Positions 47,487 to 59,079 of a stretch of DNA of 64,000 nt are shown here, one piece after another. Origin of the DNA: Maratus speciosus (taxonomy: Eukaryota; Arthropoda; Arachnida; Araneae; Salticidae); NCBI GenBank assembly GCA_963932465.1, contig OZ010796.1:76032974-76096973 (forward strand). Reading direction: 5' to 3'. Position 1 is the stretch's first letter, and each line of letters starts with the position of its first letter. Made by a program: the position numbers and the translations under genes. A model generated the notes under the pieces. That model was given only the letters and a program-made list of their open reading frames with translations, searched no databases and was not told the DNA's origin.

Positions 47487-47826
47487 TAGGAACGTAGCTT
47501 GAAAATTTGATTGGGGGGGGGGGGGGGGCGTCATTGGCACCCTTTTATAATTTTCATTTTTCACACCCCTCCCCCAGCAAATCATCACCACTCAGTCTAT
47601 CATCATGTCCCTTATGTATAATTCGTCTTCTGTGATGCTTTATACAACAATTTTCCTGATTAAACTTTTCAGCTTTTCAAAAAATATTTTGCACTGTTGA
47701 TTTGTTTATCGAATGTAGGTATATATTAATATATATTTTCAACAATATTAATTCACTTTCAGTTATAATTTTACTGTCAGCTGAATTTAATTAAGGAAAT
47801 TCTATAATTTCTGTAAGAATTTCCAG

Positions 47827-47955
47827 TTTATTCGTGACAAATTCCATAAACATCAAACAGATGATAAAAGCAAAACATCAAATGAACATGTTTTAGAACA
47901 GGGAAATGCAACCAATAATGAATATTACCACAATGATGGGAGTAGACTCCAAGTG
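47827..47955 (+). CDS. Exon-like open segment inside the hAT
   Basis: 43 open codons between a CCAG acceptor (alternative AAG acceptor at 47817) and a donor GTG|GTAAGA, phase 0 in and out. The product is rich in D, N, H, K, S and Q (DKFHKHQTDDKSKTSNEH) instead of the F/I/L/Y/K noise usual here, and GC is a little above its surroundings. No family is recognised. Its phases do not fit between the neighbouring zinc-finger exon candidates. It may be an exon captured by the hAT, an exon of the hAT's own lost gene, or chance. Confidence 0.35.
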
Positions 47956-49871
47956 GTAAGATTGTTTATAATTGATGATAATTTGAATCTGTATTATTAG
48001 TTAAATATTCAAAACAAAATTCGGAAAAAAGAGCTCAGAAACTAGATTCACCGGTAATATTTTTAATAGTAATTAGACAGTAACATTCATCAACTCAGAG
48101 CAGTATAGTAAATAATCTATTATAAGGATATAGTCCATTTGAATACAATATTATGCAGCAAATGCTTTTGAAGCCACTGAGCACAAACCTGACACGGGAC
48201 CGTTATACCTATGCTATGTAGTATGCTTAAAGAATTTTTATGGAAGTATCCTTTACAGCTGTAACTCCAATTTAATCTTGTTCAATTTTATTCTATTCAT
48301 GAAGTCTTATTCATAAGTACATGAAATTTGCAAGCATTCTTATTGAGATGCAGTGAAATATCGAACCGCGTGTTTCTATAAAGCAGATGATATTTTAGAA
48401 AAAGGTTTCAAATTTCATATTTTGAGCCAAATTTAAATATAAAACAAATTGAGAAAGGTTGTCTTCGTTTAGGAATTTATTATGACTCATAACAGTTTAA
48501 TGTTTTGCTGTAGTACAATATAAAACTGTATAAATTATGAAGCTCAATTGTAACTTTTTCAAACTTTGTCTAGAATTTGTGTCTACCCCCCAAACTTAGT
48601 TGGCACTGGGATAGTGTGTTTTGTGCCCAAGCATTTATTTGGCCCCGGAAATAAGAAAGGAAAATGAAACTACACTGTGTTGAATCTTAAATAAACATGG
48701 TCTTAAAAGCAACAGTTGAAATTTGAATTTAGTAAAATTGATCCCAAAACATCTTTAAACAATTATTAATGTATAAAAAGAAATTACAATAAGTTTTTTA
48801 AGTTTTCCTTTCCCAAGATTTTAAACTCTTGTATATCTTATGTAATGTATATAAATACATTTTTCTATTTAACATTTTATTTAGATGTAATATTTTACAA
48901 CATATTATGATTTTTTAAAGTAACCATACATTTCTCTTGAATGTAATTTAAATTATTTTCATATTATTCAAGCATATGAATAATTTTCCCTGAATTCATT
49001 TAAACAAGAACAAAAAATCACTATGCATTTAAAATTCTTTTCAAAATCTTTATAATATACTCGCTATGCATTTCCAAAAAACTACTTTTTGAGCAGTTAT
49101 ATATAATATGCATGCAGAGAAGCTATTTTTATTCATATATTATTGCTATTTTAAAGTTTCGTTCAGATAAAGAAGCTAAAACGGATTAATTAAATGTATA
49201 TGGCTTTGATTAACCAAAATATGTTTTAATCAATAATTACTTTGAACGACTCTGTTTAAAGGCTATAACTGATATATGCATCAGGTGATGTACTTAATTT
49301 AGGGCAGTTAAAAACACACAATGTATTTGAAAACGAACTTCAACAAAAAAAATCTCACAAATACAATCTGCCATAGTATTTCTATGAAGCCCTACATTTT
49401 GTATAGGAGTATGTACCATGCAGCATTTTAATTAGAAACATGCTTCAACCTGAATGCATGTCTGATGCACGTGTATGCTTTATTTTAAGTTTTATGCATT
49501 TCTTGAACACTTTTAAGCCTTTTTATGCTTTCAAAAAATTCATGCAAAAACATACTTAATGTTGTCACAGATAGTTGCATACCTTGAAGGTGCTATGCCG
49601 CTTAATCTTCAGGTACTTGTGTTTTTCTGTCGTGGTGTCAAGGCAGCACCACACTGGCTGATGCTAATTCCACTGGACGTGATTCACATAAGGGCTCCTC
49701 AGAGCTTAGACTGGTGAGGGGTCTTGCCATAAGGCATGTTTTTTTTATACCAAATTTAAATTTTAAAGGATCAGACTAAGTCAACAAAATAAAAACAATT
49801 TTCAACAGACTTCACTGGGCCGAGAATAGGTTGTAAATATGTTGCACGATCCTATGCTAGTTTGACAACAC

Positions 49872-50462
49872 AATGCAGAGATAACATGACCTGCATCGGA
49901 GAATTTCATTGTATCTTAGTCCGGGCCTGATTTTCTCGGGCAGGCATACATTTTTTTTTTTTTTCATACTCAGGCAGAGCTGGATTTTGACTTTATTCCT
50001 AGGATATGTCAGGCTGGCAATTTATTTTTGTAGAAGAATAGGGATAATGGGATCTTTGGACAAATACTTTAATAAATTATGAAGAAATATTAAAAAAAAA
50101 AAATTATACAGCTTCAAAATTTATGATTTTTTTTAGGCATTTGTTATCTTTATTCTAAACTATATATTTTTTTAATGAGTCTTTATTTGAATGTAAAAAT
50201 CTAAGAGTATTGCGTACATATACAGTCTGAAATATTACTGTAAAAATTCCGTATAAATATGCATGTAGGTAGTATTCTTTAAAATAATCTTAATTTTATG
50301 TTAAGAAAAATCAGATATTTTTCTGTAGAAATTGAGTATCTCTGGGTTTTTAGTTTTTTTAAAATTCCGGATGTAGACTTTTAGTTTTTAAAACTGATGA
50401 ATGTACCTTACTTTTATATTGGCGTGTCCGGTCCTAGAAATTTCAGCCCGTGCAGACCTCTA
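49872..50462. mobile_element. Small hAT copy, family of 18016-21568, eroded
   Basis: The right end CCCGTGCAGACCTCTA matches the hAT at 18016-21568. CCGGGCCTGATTTTCTCGGG lies at the left. The flanks GACAACAC (49864-49871) and GACAACCT (50463-50470) are a 6/8 target duplication. The left terminal repeat is damaged. Confidence 0.6.
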
Positions 50463-50464
50463 GA

Positions 50465-52130
50465 CAACCTCCACTTTCTCTGAGCCTTTCTAACCCGCTC
50501 CAGTCATTTCCACTTTATTTTTAGTAGCAAGAGTGACCAACAACTTCTGAGATAAGGATCAAATTGCACTGCTAAGGATTGAATTACACTTAATGCCACG
50601 CAACTGTTTTCAGAATTATCTCTTCCGCATATATAAATTGTTTTTGTTATGGAATAGAGGTAGTAACAGCTCTAAAATTAAATGTCTTATACTAATAAGG
50701 TATGTTAAAAGTAATTTACTTTGTTACCTGATTTAACATTTAAAGTAAACTGCTTGTATAATTATTTGTAATTGCTATTTAAATCTTTTTCTTTATGGTT
50801 GCCTGACGACACTCTTAAACCTTGTGTGGCACCTTACTACTTGAACATATTGGAAAACTGTTCTAGCTCCTACTGCCTCCAATCACTCCAACTTCTTTCC
50901 ACTTTCTTTCTACTACCAAGTGAACCTTCTGTGGCGCCTTACTACTTCAACATACAGGAGAGCTGTTAAGCCTTTCCTGTCACTTTCAGTTCTTTCCACT
51001 TTTTTTCGACTACGAAGGGTGACCAACAACCAAAGAAATAATTGCACTTCTAAGGATCGAAATGCTCTTACTGCACCACAATTGATTACAATTCTTGTTT
51101 TCAGAATTTTTTCTTCCCCATGTATAAATTGTTTTTGTAAAGGAATCAAGGTAGTAATTTAAATGTTTTTTTTGCGGGTGAATTATGGCACCTTTAAAAC
51201 CTCTGTGGTGCCCTACTGCTTAAACATATTATAGAACCATTCTAACTCTCTCCACTCTCCAGTCACTTCTACTTCTTTCCACTTCCTTCCTACTACTAAG
51301 GGTGATACACAACTACTGAGATATGAAGCAAATAATTGTACTATGTGTCTATCTTTTAATTGATTACAATTCCTGTTTCCAGAATTTTTTCTCCCGCATG
51401 TGTAAATTGTTTTTATTAAAGAGCAGGGTAGTAATTTAAAGCCCCTTTTTTTGTAGGTGAATAACAGCACCCTTAAAACTTCTGTGGCCCTTTACTACTT
51501 AAACATATTATAGAACCGTTCTAACCTCTCCAGTCACTTTCACTTCTTTCCACTTTCTTCCTACTACCAAGGGAGAGAAAAAAAATACTGAAGGAAATAA
51601 TTGTACTTATATCCTGCGATTGATTACAATTCCTGTTTTCAAACATTTTTCTACCAGATATATAAATTTTCTTCAGTATAGCTGAATAGAGTTAGTAATT
51701 TAAACCCTTTTTTGTGACCTTCTGTTGTGCCGTAGTACTTAAACACATTACAGAACCATTCTAACCCCCTCCAGTCACTTCCACTTCTTTCTACTTTCTT
51801 TGAACTACCAAGGCTGATCAACAACTACTTATATAAGACTAAATAATTGTATTTCTATCCTACAACTGGTTACAATTCCTGTTTTCAAAATTTTTTCTTC
51901 CTGATTTATAAATTTTCTTTGGTGGGGGAATAGAGGTAGCAACAAATCTAAAATTAAATACCTTATACAAGTTTCTTATGTAAATAGTCACTTATTTTGT
52001 AATTTTATATTTAAAATAAAATTATTTTATAATTGTTACTACTAATGAACCATTTCTTTACGGGTGCCTGACGGCATCCTTAAACCTTCTTTGGCGCCCT
52101 AACCTTTGAACATATTGCCGGGAAGGCTCC
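50465..52130. repeat. Tandem array of ~250-bp units inside the hAT
   Basis: Five to six diverged units. Each has CCTTCTGTGGCRCCYTACTACTT-like, then AACATAT.AGAAC, TCCACTTCTTTCCACTTTCT, ACYACYAAGGGTGA.CAACAA, AATAATTGTACTT, TGATTACAATTCCTGTTTTC and TATAAATTGTTTTT. Starts are near 50800, 50925, 51190, 51470, 51710 and 52060, with a partial at 50465. The frames 50772-51470 arise from it. Confidence 0.75.
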
Positions 52131-52157
52131 CCTCTCCCCCCTAAAGCTACGTCCCTG

Positions 52158-52430
52158 TTTATGCTTAGACATTATTTGTTGTTCTGAAACTAAACTCTGT
52201 TTCTGAAGAAAATCTAGATATTTATAACCGATTGCCAAACCCTACTCAAGAGTTATTATTTCACCTTCATTGTCAGAATTATGCTGATTTTCAGTACAGT
52301 TTATCAGAGTAGTACTTACAATGTCATCATCTGTGAAATTTTCCATATCTAAAGTTTCATCTCGGGAGGGCATCTATTCAATTATATTTTCTCTATTCAA
52401 GAAATCAGGCACAACAGTTAGTGAAATTTT
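52158..52430 (-). pseudogene. Tigger transposase C-terminal region, proximal piece
   Basis: The minus frame shows an acidic stretch (D-D-D-I-V ... S-D-N-E-G-E-I-I-T-L-E), then helices ending S-E-Q-Q-I-M-S-K-H at the insertion point. This is the usual tail of Tigger/pogo transposases after the DDE domain. At least two stops occur. Confidence 0.7.
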
Positions 52431-52548
52431 TGCAAACATAAAATATCTGCAGATTTTTGTTTTGAACTATCTAAACTGAAGCCACCAAATTTAATATCAC
52501 CATCACTGTATAAATGCTGCACCCCCCCCCCCCCCCCAAAAAAAAAAA

Positions 52549-52579
52549 AATAAATAAATAAATAAATAAATAAATAAAA
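52549..52579. repeat. (TAAA)n microsatellite next to C17-A13
   Basis: About seven TAAA units follow a C17 run and an A run (52518-52550). Confidence 0.9.
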
Positions 52580-52599
52580 AAATCTCTTGATTTTTTTAC

Positions 52600-53707
52600 C
52601 TTTTTTTTCCATTTGAAAAATAAAGTTTTACTTCATTGAAAAGCAAAAATTTAGGAGAGAAAAACCTGAATATCAATCGTCAATCATGTTATATTTAGGT
52701 CAAAACTGTTCTCACTGCTTTACATTGATTTTAAATGGAAACCCATTATTTATTCCTACCCTTTTAGTTGGGCTAGTACCCATTCATATCTTATTGATTT
52801 ATAATCGACCTGTCTTAATTTTCCTTCCATCACTCTTCGATCTTTTCAACCCTGTACACCTCACCGTACGGATAGTAAAATAATTTTTATTCATGAATTA
52901 TTTTGCCCTAGTGCCAGATCATACCAACAGATGGCAGTATGTGTCTGTCTTCCTCATTTGCAAGTGGTTCGATCTGATTTGCCACTCACTATTATGTCTG
53001 TCTGCTTTTATTATGTCACTTCAACTTTGTACAAAACTTTCGAGTGACAGTTGTATTTCAACATTTGTGAATTCGGCAGAGAGTAATCTTTTCACACCAG
53101 ATGGCTTTTATGGTCATATGTAAATGAGTGTTTAAGAAAGATAGATATGTATGCAATGTTAAAGGGGGAGAGCTTAGCTTTGCTTGCATTTTCACCGGTC
53201 CCAACCGTTATAGCAAAAATAAGAAACTGCACATGCGTGTGGACTTAACATTGAAATTCTCTTACTACTAGAACACATGTACTTACAGGGTTACAAGTTT
53301 GGCACTTTTATCATATCAGGCATGATATTTTCATCCAATCAACATTTTTTTCAATTGATTAGCAAAACTTTCTGTAAATGTTGTAGTAAGCCAATGGTTT
53401 ATAATAAATAAAAATACATCTACCATCAATTATATATTTTTATTCTTATTGTTTAGTTATTTTAAATCACCTGCAAAATATATTTTTAAATAATTAAAGG
53501 TAATTTGGTGAAAGTCCATGTAAAGTTTTATTAATTTCAACAGAAGGAACTATATATTATTTAATTGTAATTCATTTATTAAATACACAACTTTATTTAA
53601 TATTCTATTTTTATTTGTTTGGTAATTTCCTATGCAATTACATTATTTTTATTGTCAAACAACACTGCTTTAGAAATAGCTTCATGTGATTTTCTTAAAA
53701 TATTTAA
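52600..53707. other. AT-rich intron sequence, no gene seen
   Basis: Frames at 52686-52883 and 52893-53123 lack recognisable domains. A CTCF-like CCAACAGATGGCAGT lies at 52923-52937, one base off the consensus core. Confidence 0.4.
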
Positions 53708-53709
53708 TA

Positions 53710-55515
53710 CAGTGTAGGATCCGTTATCCGGAATCCTTGGGACCTGAGGCATTCCGGATAAGGGGTTTTTCCGTAATTCGGAACACTATCACAAATATTT
53801 TCTAATGTACGTAAATATGAAATACTGGTTAGCATAAATAATATTAAAAATACTGTATTACACATTTGTTGAATTAATTCAATAAAACACAATTAAGGAA
53901 AAGTTTAATTAATTTTTATTTACAAAAAAAAAGTTAAGTAATAATTTTAAATTATAATACACTTACAAATGAACAAGATCAAAAATAAAATTTAGTTTTG
54001 GGGTTCAGGTGCAGATGCTTGGGAATTAGTTTTTTGAAAAAATCTTTTTAAAGTTGGCTGCTTGTAACGTTTCTCTTTTACAATCTGGTCTTGAATTTTA
54101 TATAAGGACATTATTTGTTGTTCATGAAAATAACTTATTTTGTTCCGTGCCTTGAATTAATTGTTGAGTGTAAAATATCATTTGTTCATTAGATATTTTT
54201 TCTACCTCCTCCTTCTTGTCATCATCATCACTACGATCATCAGAGATCAGATGCATCTTTAGTCATCATTTCACAAATTTCACTGTATGTCATCTGATGA
54301 CTAAGTGGAGCATTATTATCTATATTGAAACAAACTTGAACTGCATCTTCATCCAATAATTGGGGAGGGAGGGAGGGGAATATATTGAAAGTTGACTTTT
54401 TATTTATTTTTGTTTTGTTTACAAATTTATCGCATGGAAAGCGGACAGAAAAATATAAGAGGCAAAATTATCAACACTTAAAATGCAGATTTCCGCAAAT
54501 TCGCGGAGATAAAGAAATGCATAATTACTGTAATATTCCATTAACCCAGCCTCCCCTATTTTGTAAACAAATTTGATATTTTAAAAAAATCCCACAAAAG
54601 CCCCCCCCCCCCCCCCCCCTCCCTTTCCCAAAAAAAAAAAAAAAAAATATCGCGCAAAGCGCCGTACCACCTTTCTGTCTTATCCGATTCCGAATTCTGC
54701 TTTTCTACTGTTCGATGGACGCAGCTGAAAACGGTAAAACAAACGTTTCTCTCATTCTCCTAATTGGCCGAATTGTCGGTGCGCCTTTAGATGATGTCAA
54801 AGGTCGGAGCTTGCCAACAGTTTTCGATCGCGGAAAACGCATTCAAATTCTAAGTGATGTTTCGAAAATATTTTTTTTCAAAAGGTTAAAATTAAAATTT
54901 TTTATAATGGATTTTAGCGTTTGAAGCAGAAAAATACGAAATTTAAGAATATGTAGTTAGTTTTCCCATATTTTTAAAGGTTACGCCGATGCGAAGTCAT
55001 AAAAATGATCAAAAAGAGAACTTATGTCCGATGATTGCGTACATTCAATTCTTATCTTTCATGGGACCGTCATAAGTGGGATCGTAGGGAGAGAGCACGC
55101 TTTTAAGTTCGCGCTTTTTAAGTTCTGTTTTTTAATTATCTCGGTTAATAAAAAAAGAAAAATCTGAATATCAGGGCAGGCTTTGGACTATTCTTATAAA
55201 CATTTTCGGATTTCAACAGGCGGTAGATTTCGATAGCCACTTTTAATCCGTAGGCCGATTACTTTACGATTTTTTGCCGCATTTGGAGGGGGGGGAAGGA
55301 AATTAAGGGGATATTATGGTACCTTGACGTGTATGAGAAAAAGTTTAAAATATCGATTTATAAAGCATGTTAACTCTTCAATAAAATAGGGAAAAAAAAA
55401 AACTGCTAATTTGTATGAAATGAAAGTTTTCACTAAGTTTCGGTTTTGGATCGTTTACCGTTCCGGTTTTTAGAGCGTTCCGGATATCGGACGCCGGATA
55501 ATAGATCCTATACTG
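53710..55515. mobile_element. pogo-like non-autonomous element, copy B
   Basis: Same ends as copy A (first bases CAGTGTAGGATCC), TA at 53708-53709 and 55516-55517, 1806 bp. It lacks the 267-bp MITE. The two copies differ at only a few dozen positions by eye, mostly in G, C and A runs (for example C17 at 54601-54619 against interrupted C runs in copy A). Both keep the 69-residue frame (here 54715-54924), which I do not recognise. Confidence 0.88.
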
Positions 55516-55935
55516 TACTAACACAATTAGGAAATTATTTATTACTCAACAAATAAAGAGTTAAATTTTGCAAATGAGCTTATCAATGAGTAATTTAAAC
55601 ATATTACTTATAAAAATGTAGCTGCAAAAATATATTATTCCTTTCCACACTTAATAATAATAAGAATGATTACCTTATTTTTATTTTTACTTTGTATATT
55701 TATTTTTTTAAACATAAAGTTCAAAATATATTCTTTTAAATCTTGTATGTTCTGCTGCCAAAATAGTATATTTTTAAAGAAACATTATTAATTTATTTTA
55801 AGCAGTACATATAAATTTAAATGTAATAATATATGATTTTTACAGATTTAATAGTGCATTTTTTTTTTTTACGTCCTATTCTATTGTTTTATGTAATTTT
55901 ACTAAATATTAAATACATTTTTTAATTGAATATTA

Positions 55936-58145
55936 CAGTGAAACCACGATCTATCGTTCCCGCATCCATCGTTTTCCCACATTGATCATTTTATTTCTAT
56001 GGTCCCTGCACAAATTATATTTAAATAATGTTAACGAAACCTGCATGCATCGTTCTTCGAAAAGTTGCTTTCCCGCATTCATTGTTGTAAAATTTTTCCC
56101 CTCACTGAAATGAAATTGCAGGTCAAGCGGATCCATATGACTCACAAACTGTAATTACTTCTTTTATGCTAAAATAACTCATTTGTGCTGTTTTAGGAGG
56201 GGGGGGGGACAGGGATTATCTCTGATATTGTGACGTGCATGTACGTGTACATAACTGAATGCGGAGGAGTTCAGGTTTGGAGAATGGGTTATTCTATTCT
56301 GTATAAGGGGTGGATGGATGGATTCACTTCGGCCAGCTGCCTCATTTTTTCACAATCCTGTCTAATCTGTTGTGTGCAGTGCACCTTTTTTTATTTTCAA
56401 GAGTGCGAGCTTTCAATTTAATGCATTCTGTTAATTTTAAGAATGGCAAAACAAATCCGAACCTTGGAAGAAAAGCTTTATATCATAGATGAAGTGAAAA
56501 GAATCCTTTTGAGAAAAAGTTAACATCGCTAAACATTTAGATATACCGCTGGCCGTCAACCCTGAATTTGATCATTTCGAAAAGAAAGAAATTAGAGAGA
56601 AAGCTACTAAATATGGAACTTCTGCAAAAAAGAGAAAAACTAGCAAAATGTCTACTTACAGTGAGTGGGAAAGACTTCTTTTCACTTGATACGAGTAGGC
56701 CCATGCCTCAAATATTCCTGTGGAGGGGAATATTCTTCGAGAGAAGGCACTTGAAATAGCTGTCTCATATGGCATGGATACTTTTTCTGCTTCAAATGGG
56801 TGGATTTCGTGTTTTGAAATTCGCCATGAATTGGTATCCAGGAAATTATGTGGCGAAAGTACTTCAGTAGTAAATACTGATGCCATAGAAATGTGGTTCT
56901 AAAAACTTCCAAAGTTACTAGATAGCTACAAGGATTGTGATCACTATAATGCAGAAGAAACAGGCCTCTTTTATAAATGCTTGTCAGAGAGAACGCTAGA
57001 ATTCAAAAAAGAGTTTTGTGATGAGGATAAGTAAGCCAAAGAAAGATCTACAGTGCTACTATGCACAAATAAGGACTGTTATGATAAACGAGTACCCCCG
57101 TTATTGGTAAATCTCCTAGACCTCAATGCTTCATGAATGTAAAAAAACTGCCAGTAGTCTATCATTTAAATGCCAAAGCATGGATGGAAAATGATATTTT
57201 TACAAAATCTCATTATGACTTTGATAGATCAATCGGCGCCCAAGAAATAGAAAATCATTCTATTTATTGACAATTGTTCAGCTCATTCACCAGATACGTA
57301 GTCTTTGAAAAATATAAAAGTCAGTTTTTTCCCAGATAATTGTACATCTGTCGTACAACCTCTTGATGCCGGGATAATCAACTGTTTTAGCAATTTTGCA
57401 GGAGAAAGCTATTGAAAAGATCTTCATGTTTCATGGAACAAGCAAAAGAACCTACTCCAAAAATAGACCTTCTGCAGGCTATTCATTTTTTACTTTCAGC
57501 ATGGCATGAAATAACCTCTTCAGCAATCTAGAATTGTTTCGTGAAATGCGGTTTTGTGTGAAATATTGATGAAGAATTCTCAACAGAAGAGAAAGAAAAT
57601 AATGATGATGGTGATGATAATGCAGATAAAGTGTGGTTGTGTGCAGCAGAGGATGTATATGGTGCGAAATTTAGCGATTATATTTTCGTTGATCAAGATG
57701 TTGCGACATGTGGTGTCCTAAGCACAGAAGAAATGTGTGATGATGTAAAAATGAAAATAATAGTGAAGAAGCAGAGGATAATGTTCATGCCGATGAAGAG
57801 CCTGCAAAAGTGCCAAGATGAAATTACAGCATTTGAAGCTGTACGAACTTTTATGTATGCACACGAAATCCCACAAAATGACCAGAAAAATGTTGTACAT
57901 CTTGAAAATTTTTTGCTTAATTTTTAAAATAACCAAAAAGCCCCACATAAAATTACTGATCTTTTTAAATAAATATCAATTTTCTACAACTTCGATTTAT
58001 TTCTTTTACAGTTTGGTAAGTAAGAATTAGTAATGCATAAAAAAATTTTTCTCATGTTTTGACGTTAACCCGCATTTATCGTTTTCCCGCATTCATCGTT
58101 TTTTTTCACGCACCCCTTGAAAAACGATGGATCGAGGTTCTACTG
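55936..58145 (+). mobile_element. Tigger/pogo element, complete ends, dead
   Basis: Inverted ends CAGTGAAACCACGATCTATC / GATGGATCGAGGTTCTACTG with subterminal CGCATYCATCGTTTTCCC repeats and TA on both sides (55934-55935 and 58146-58147). Size 2210 bp, normal for the family. Confidence 0.92.
56443..57927 (+). pseudogene. Tigger-like (CENP-B/pogo) transposase, decayed
   Basis: Starts at M-A-K-Q-I-R-T-L-E-E-K-L, the N-terminal helix-turn-helix. The CENP-B DNA-binding region follows (I-L-R-E-K-A-L-E-I, A-S-N-G-W-I-S-C-F, C-G-E-S). Then the DDE nuclease: Y-N-A-E-E-T-G-L-F-Y has the first Asp changed to Glu, and I-D-N-C-S-A-H and Q-P-L-D-A-G-I-I are present. An acidic C-terminal tail ends at the stop at 57927. 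Many stops and shifts are spread over the length. Two flanking ORFs, 56720-56902 and 57631-57927, are its longest intact pieces. Confidence 0.9.
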
Positions 58146-58213
58146 TATTACTATAGCCTTCCTTTTTAAATACAACTTCTTGGAACTCTTTTTTTTTTTT
58201 TTTTCAGTTTTAA

Positions 58214-58291
58214 GCAGGGTGATTCTCAAAGGGTGGGCACTGGACACACGTCATAACTTTAAGCCTTTCAAACCTAACTTTAATTGTCATT

Positions 58292-58334
<43 letters not shown>

Positions 58335-59073
58335 TGAGTTTTTAATTCTATTCAGAGACAGAAAATGACATAATTTGTTGTAAAAGCTTTGTATAAATAT
58401 CTTAAAATTTTATTATTTTATGCTAAGGAGGCCAATTTTGGACATTCATAACGTTAACTGCTCCAATGTACCAGCAAGAAAAGAGTTTTAACTTTTTTCC
58501 AGGTGGTTCTAATGGTAAACAACGAATGTGTAAAGGAAACAGATGATTTTTTGATAATTTCATTAAGAGATGGCAGGCTGATTTATTGCTTTTTTGAAGA
58601 TAGAAGGACTTTTCTATAAAGAATTTTTTTGTATTTTGTTATGTCTGAAAGTAACGTACGTAACAAAGCATTTGATTTTATTATTATTATTACTGGATAA
58701 CAAAAAGTTAATTATACATATATATATATGTATACACATACAATTATAGGACACATTTACTACATTCTTAGCCTTAAGAATTATTTAAATACTAAGAGCA
58801 ACGTCCAAAATCTGTAACGTATGTGCGAAAAAATGTCCAAAATTTGTAACGTACACAACTGCTAATTAAATGCTTTAATCATTAATTTTCCAGAATAGTT
58901 GCTGTCTTTTAATGTTTGTGTATAATTTTGTAGACATACTATTAAAAATATTTATATATTATATTTATAGACAAAATACTATACTATTAAAAATAATTGG
59001 CCTTAAATTTGAAAATTTTAAAAATTACATATAGTTAACGTTTAATGATCCCACCTTTTGAGAATCTCCCAGC
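58214..59073. mobile_element. Unclassified MITE-like element
   Basis: Inverted ends GCAGGGTGATTCTCAAAGGG and GCTGGGAGATTCTCAAAAGG in opposite sense. The flanks are A/T-rich and no exact duplication could be fixed. Inside, GTCCAAAATYTGTAACGTAY occurs twice, and related GGACATTCATAACGTTA and GTAACGTACGTAAC once each. A ~43-base T run lies at 58288-58330. No frame. Confidence 0.55.
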
Positions 59074-59079
59074 AATTAA

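Larger units (their letters stand above)
47487..52157. mobile_element. hAT-like element, 4.67 kb, inserted in Tigger
   Basis: Ends TAGGAACGTAGCTT and AAGCTACGTCCCTG (inverse, 2-3 mismatches), each followed inward by a long G or C run. The flanks TCTATGCT (47479-47486) and TTTATGCT (52158-52165) form an 8-bp target duplication with one mismatch. Rejoining the flanks restores the Tigger frame, so the borders are firm. The interior holds an exon-like ORF, an inserted smaller hAT and a tandem array; no hAT transposase is visible. Confidence 0.82.
47179..52570 (-). mobile_element. Tigger/pogo element, truncated and split by a hAT
   Basis: The left end CAGTCAACTCCCTCTAATTC is preceded by TA (47177-47178) and has a Tigger-like terminus. 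47179-47486 and 52158 onward are the two halves: the minus-strand transposase tail reads in one frame straight across the junction. The far end is missing; the homology fades near a C17/A-rich run at 52518-52550. Confidence 0.75.

Noticed and set aside
50772..51470. Cluster of ORFs on both strands at 50.8-51.5 kb
   Set aside because: Produced by the tandem array inside the hAT; no conserved protein across the units.
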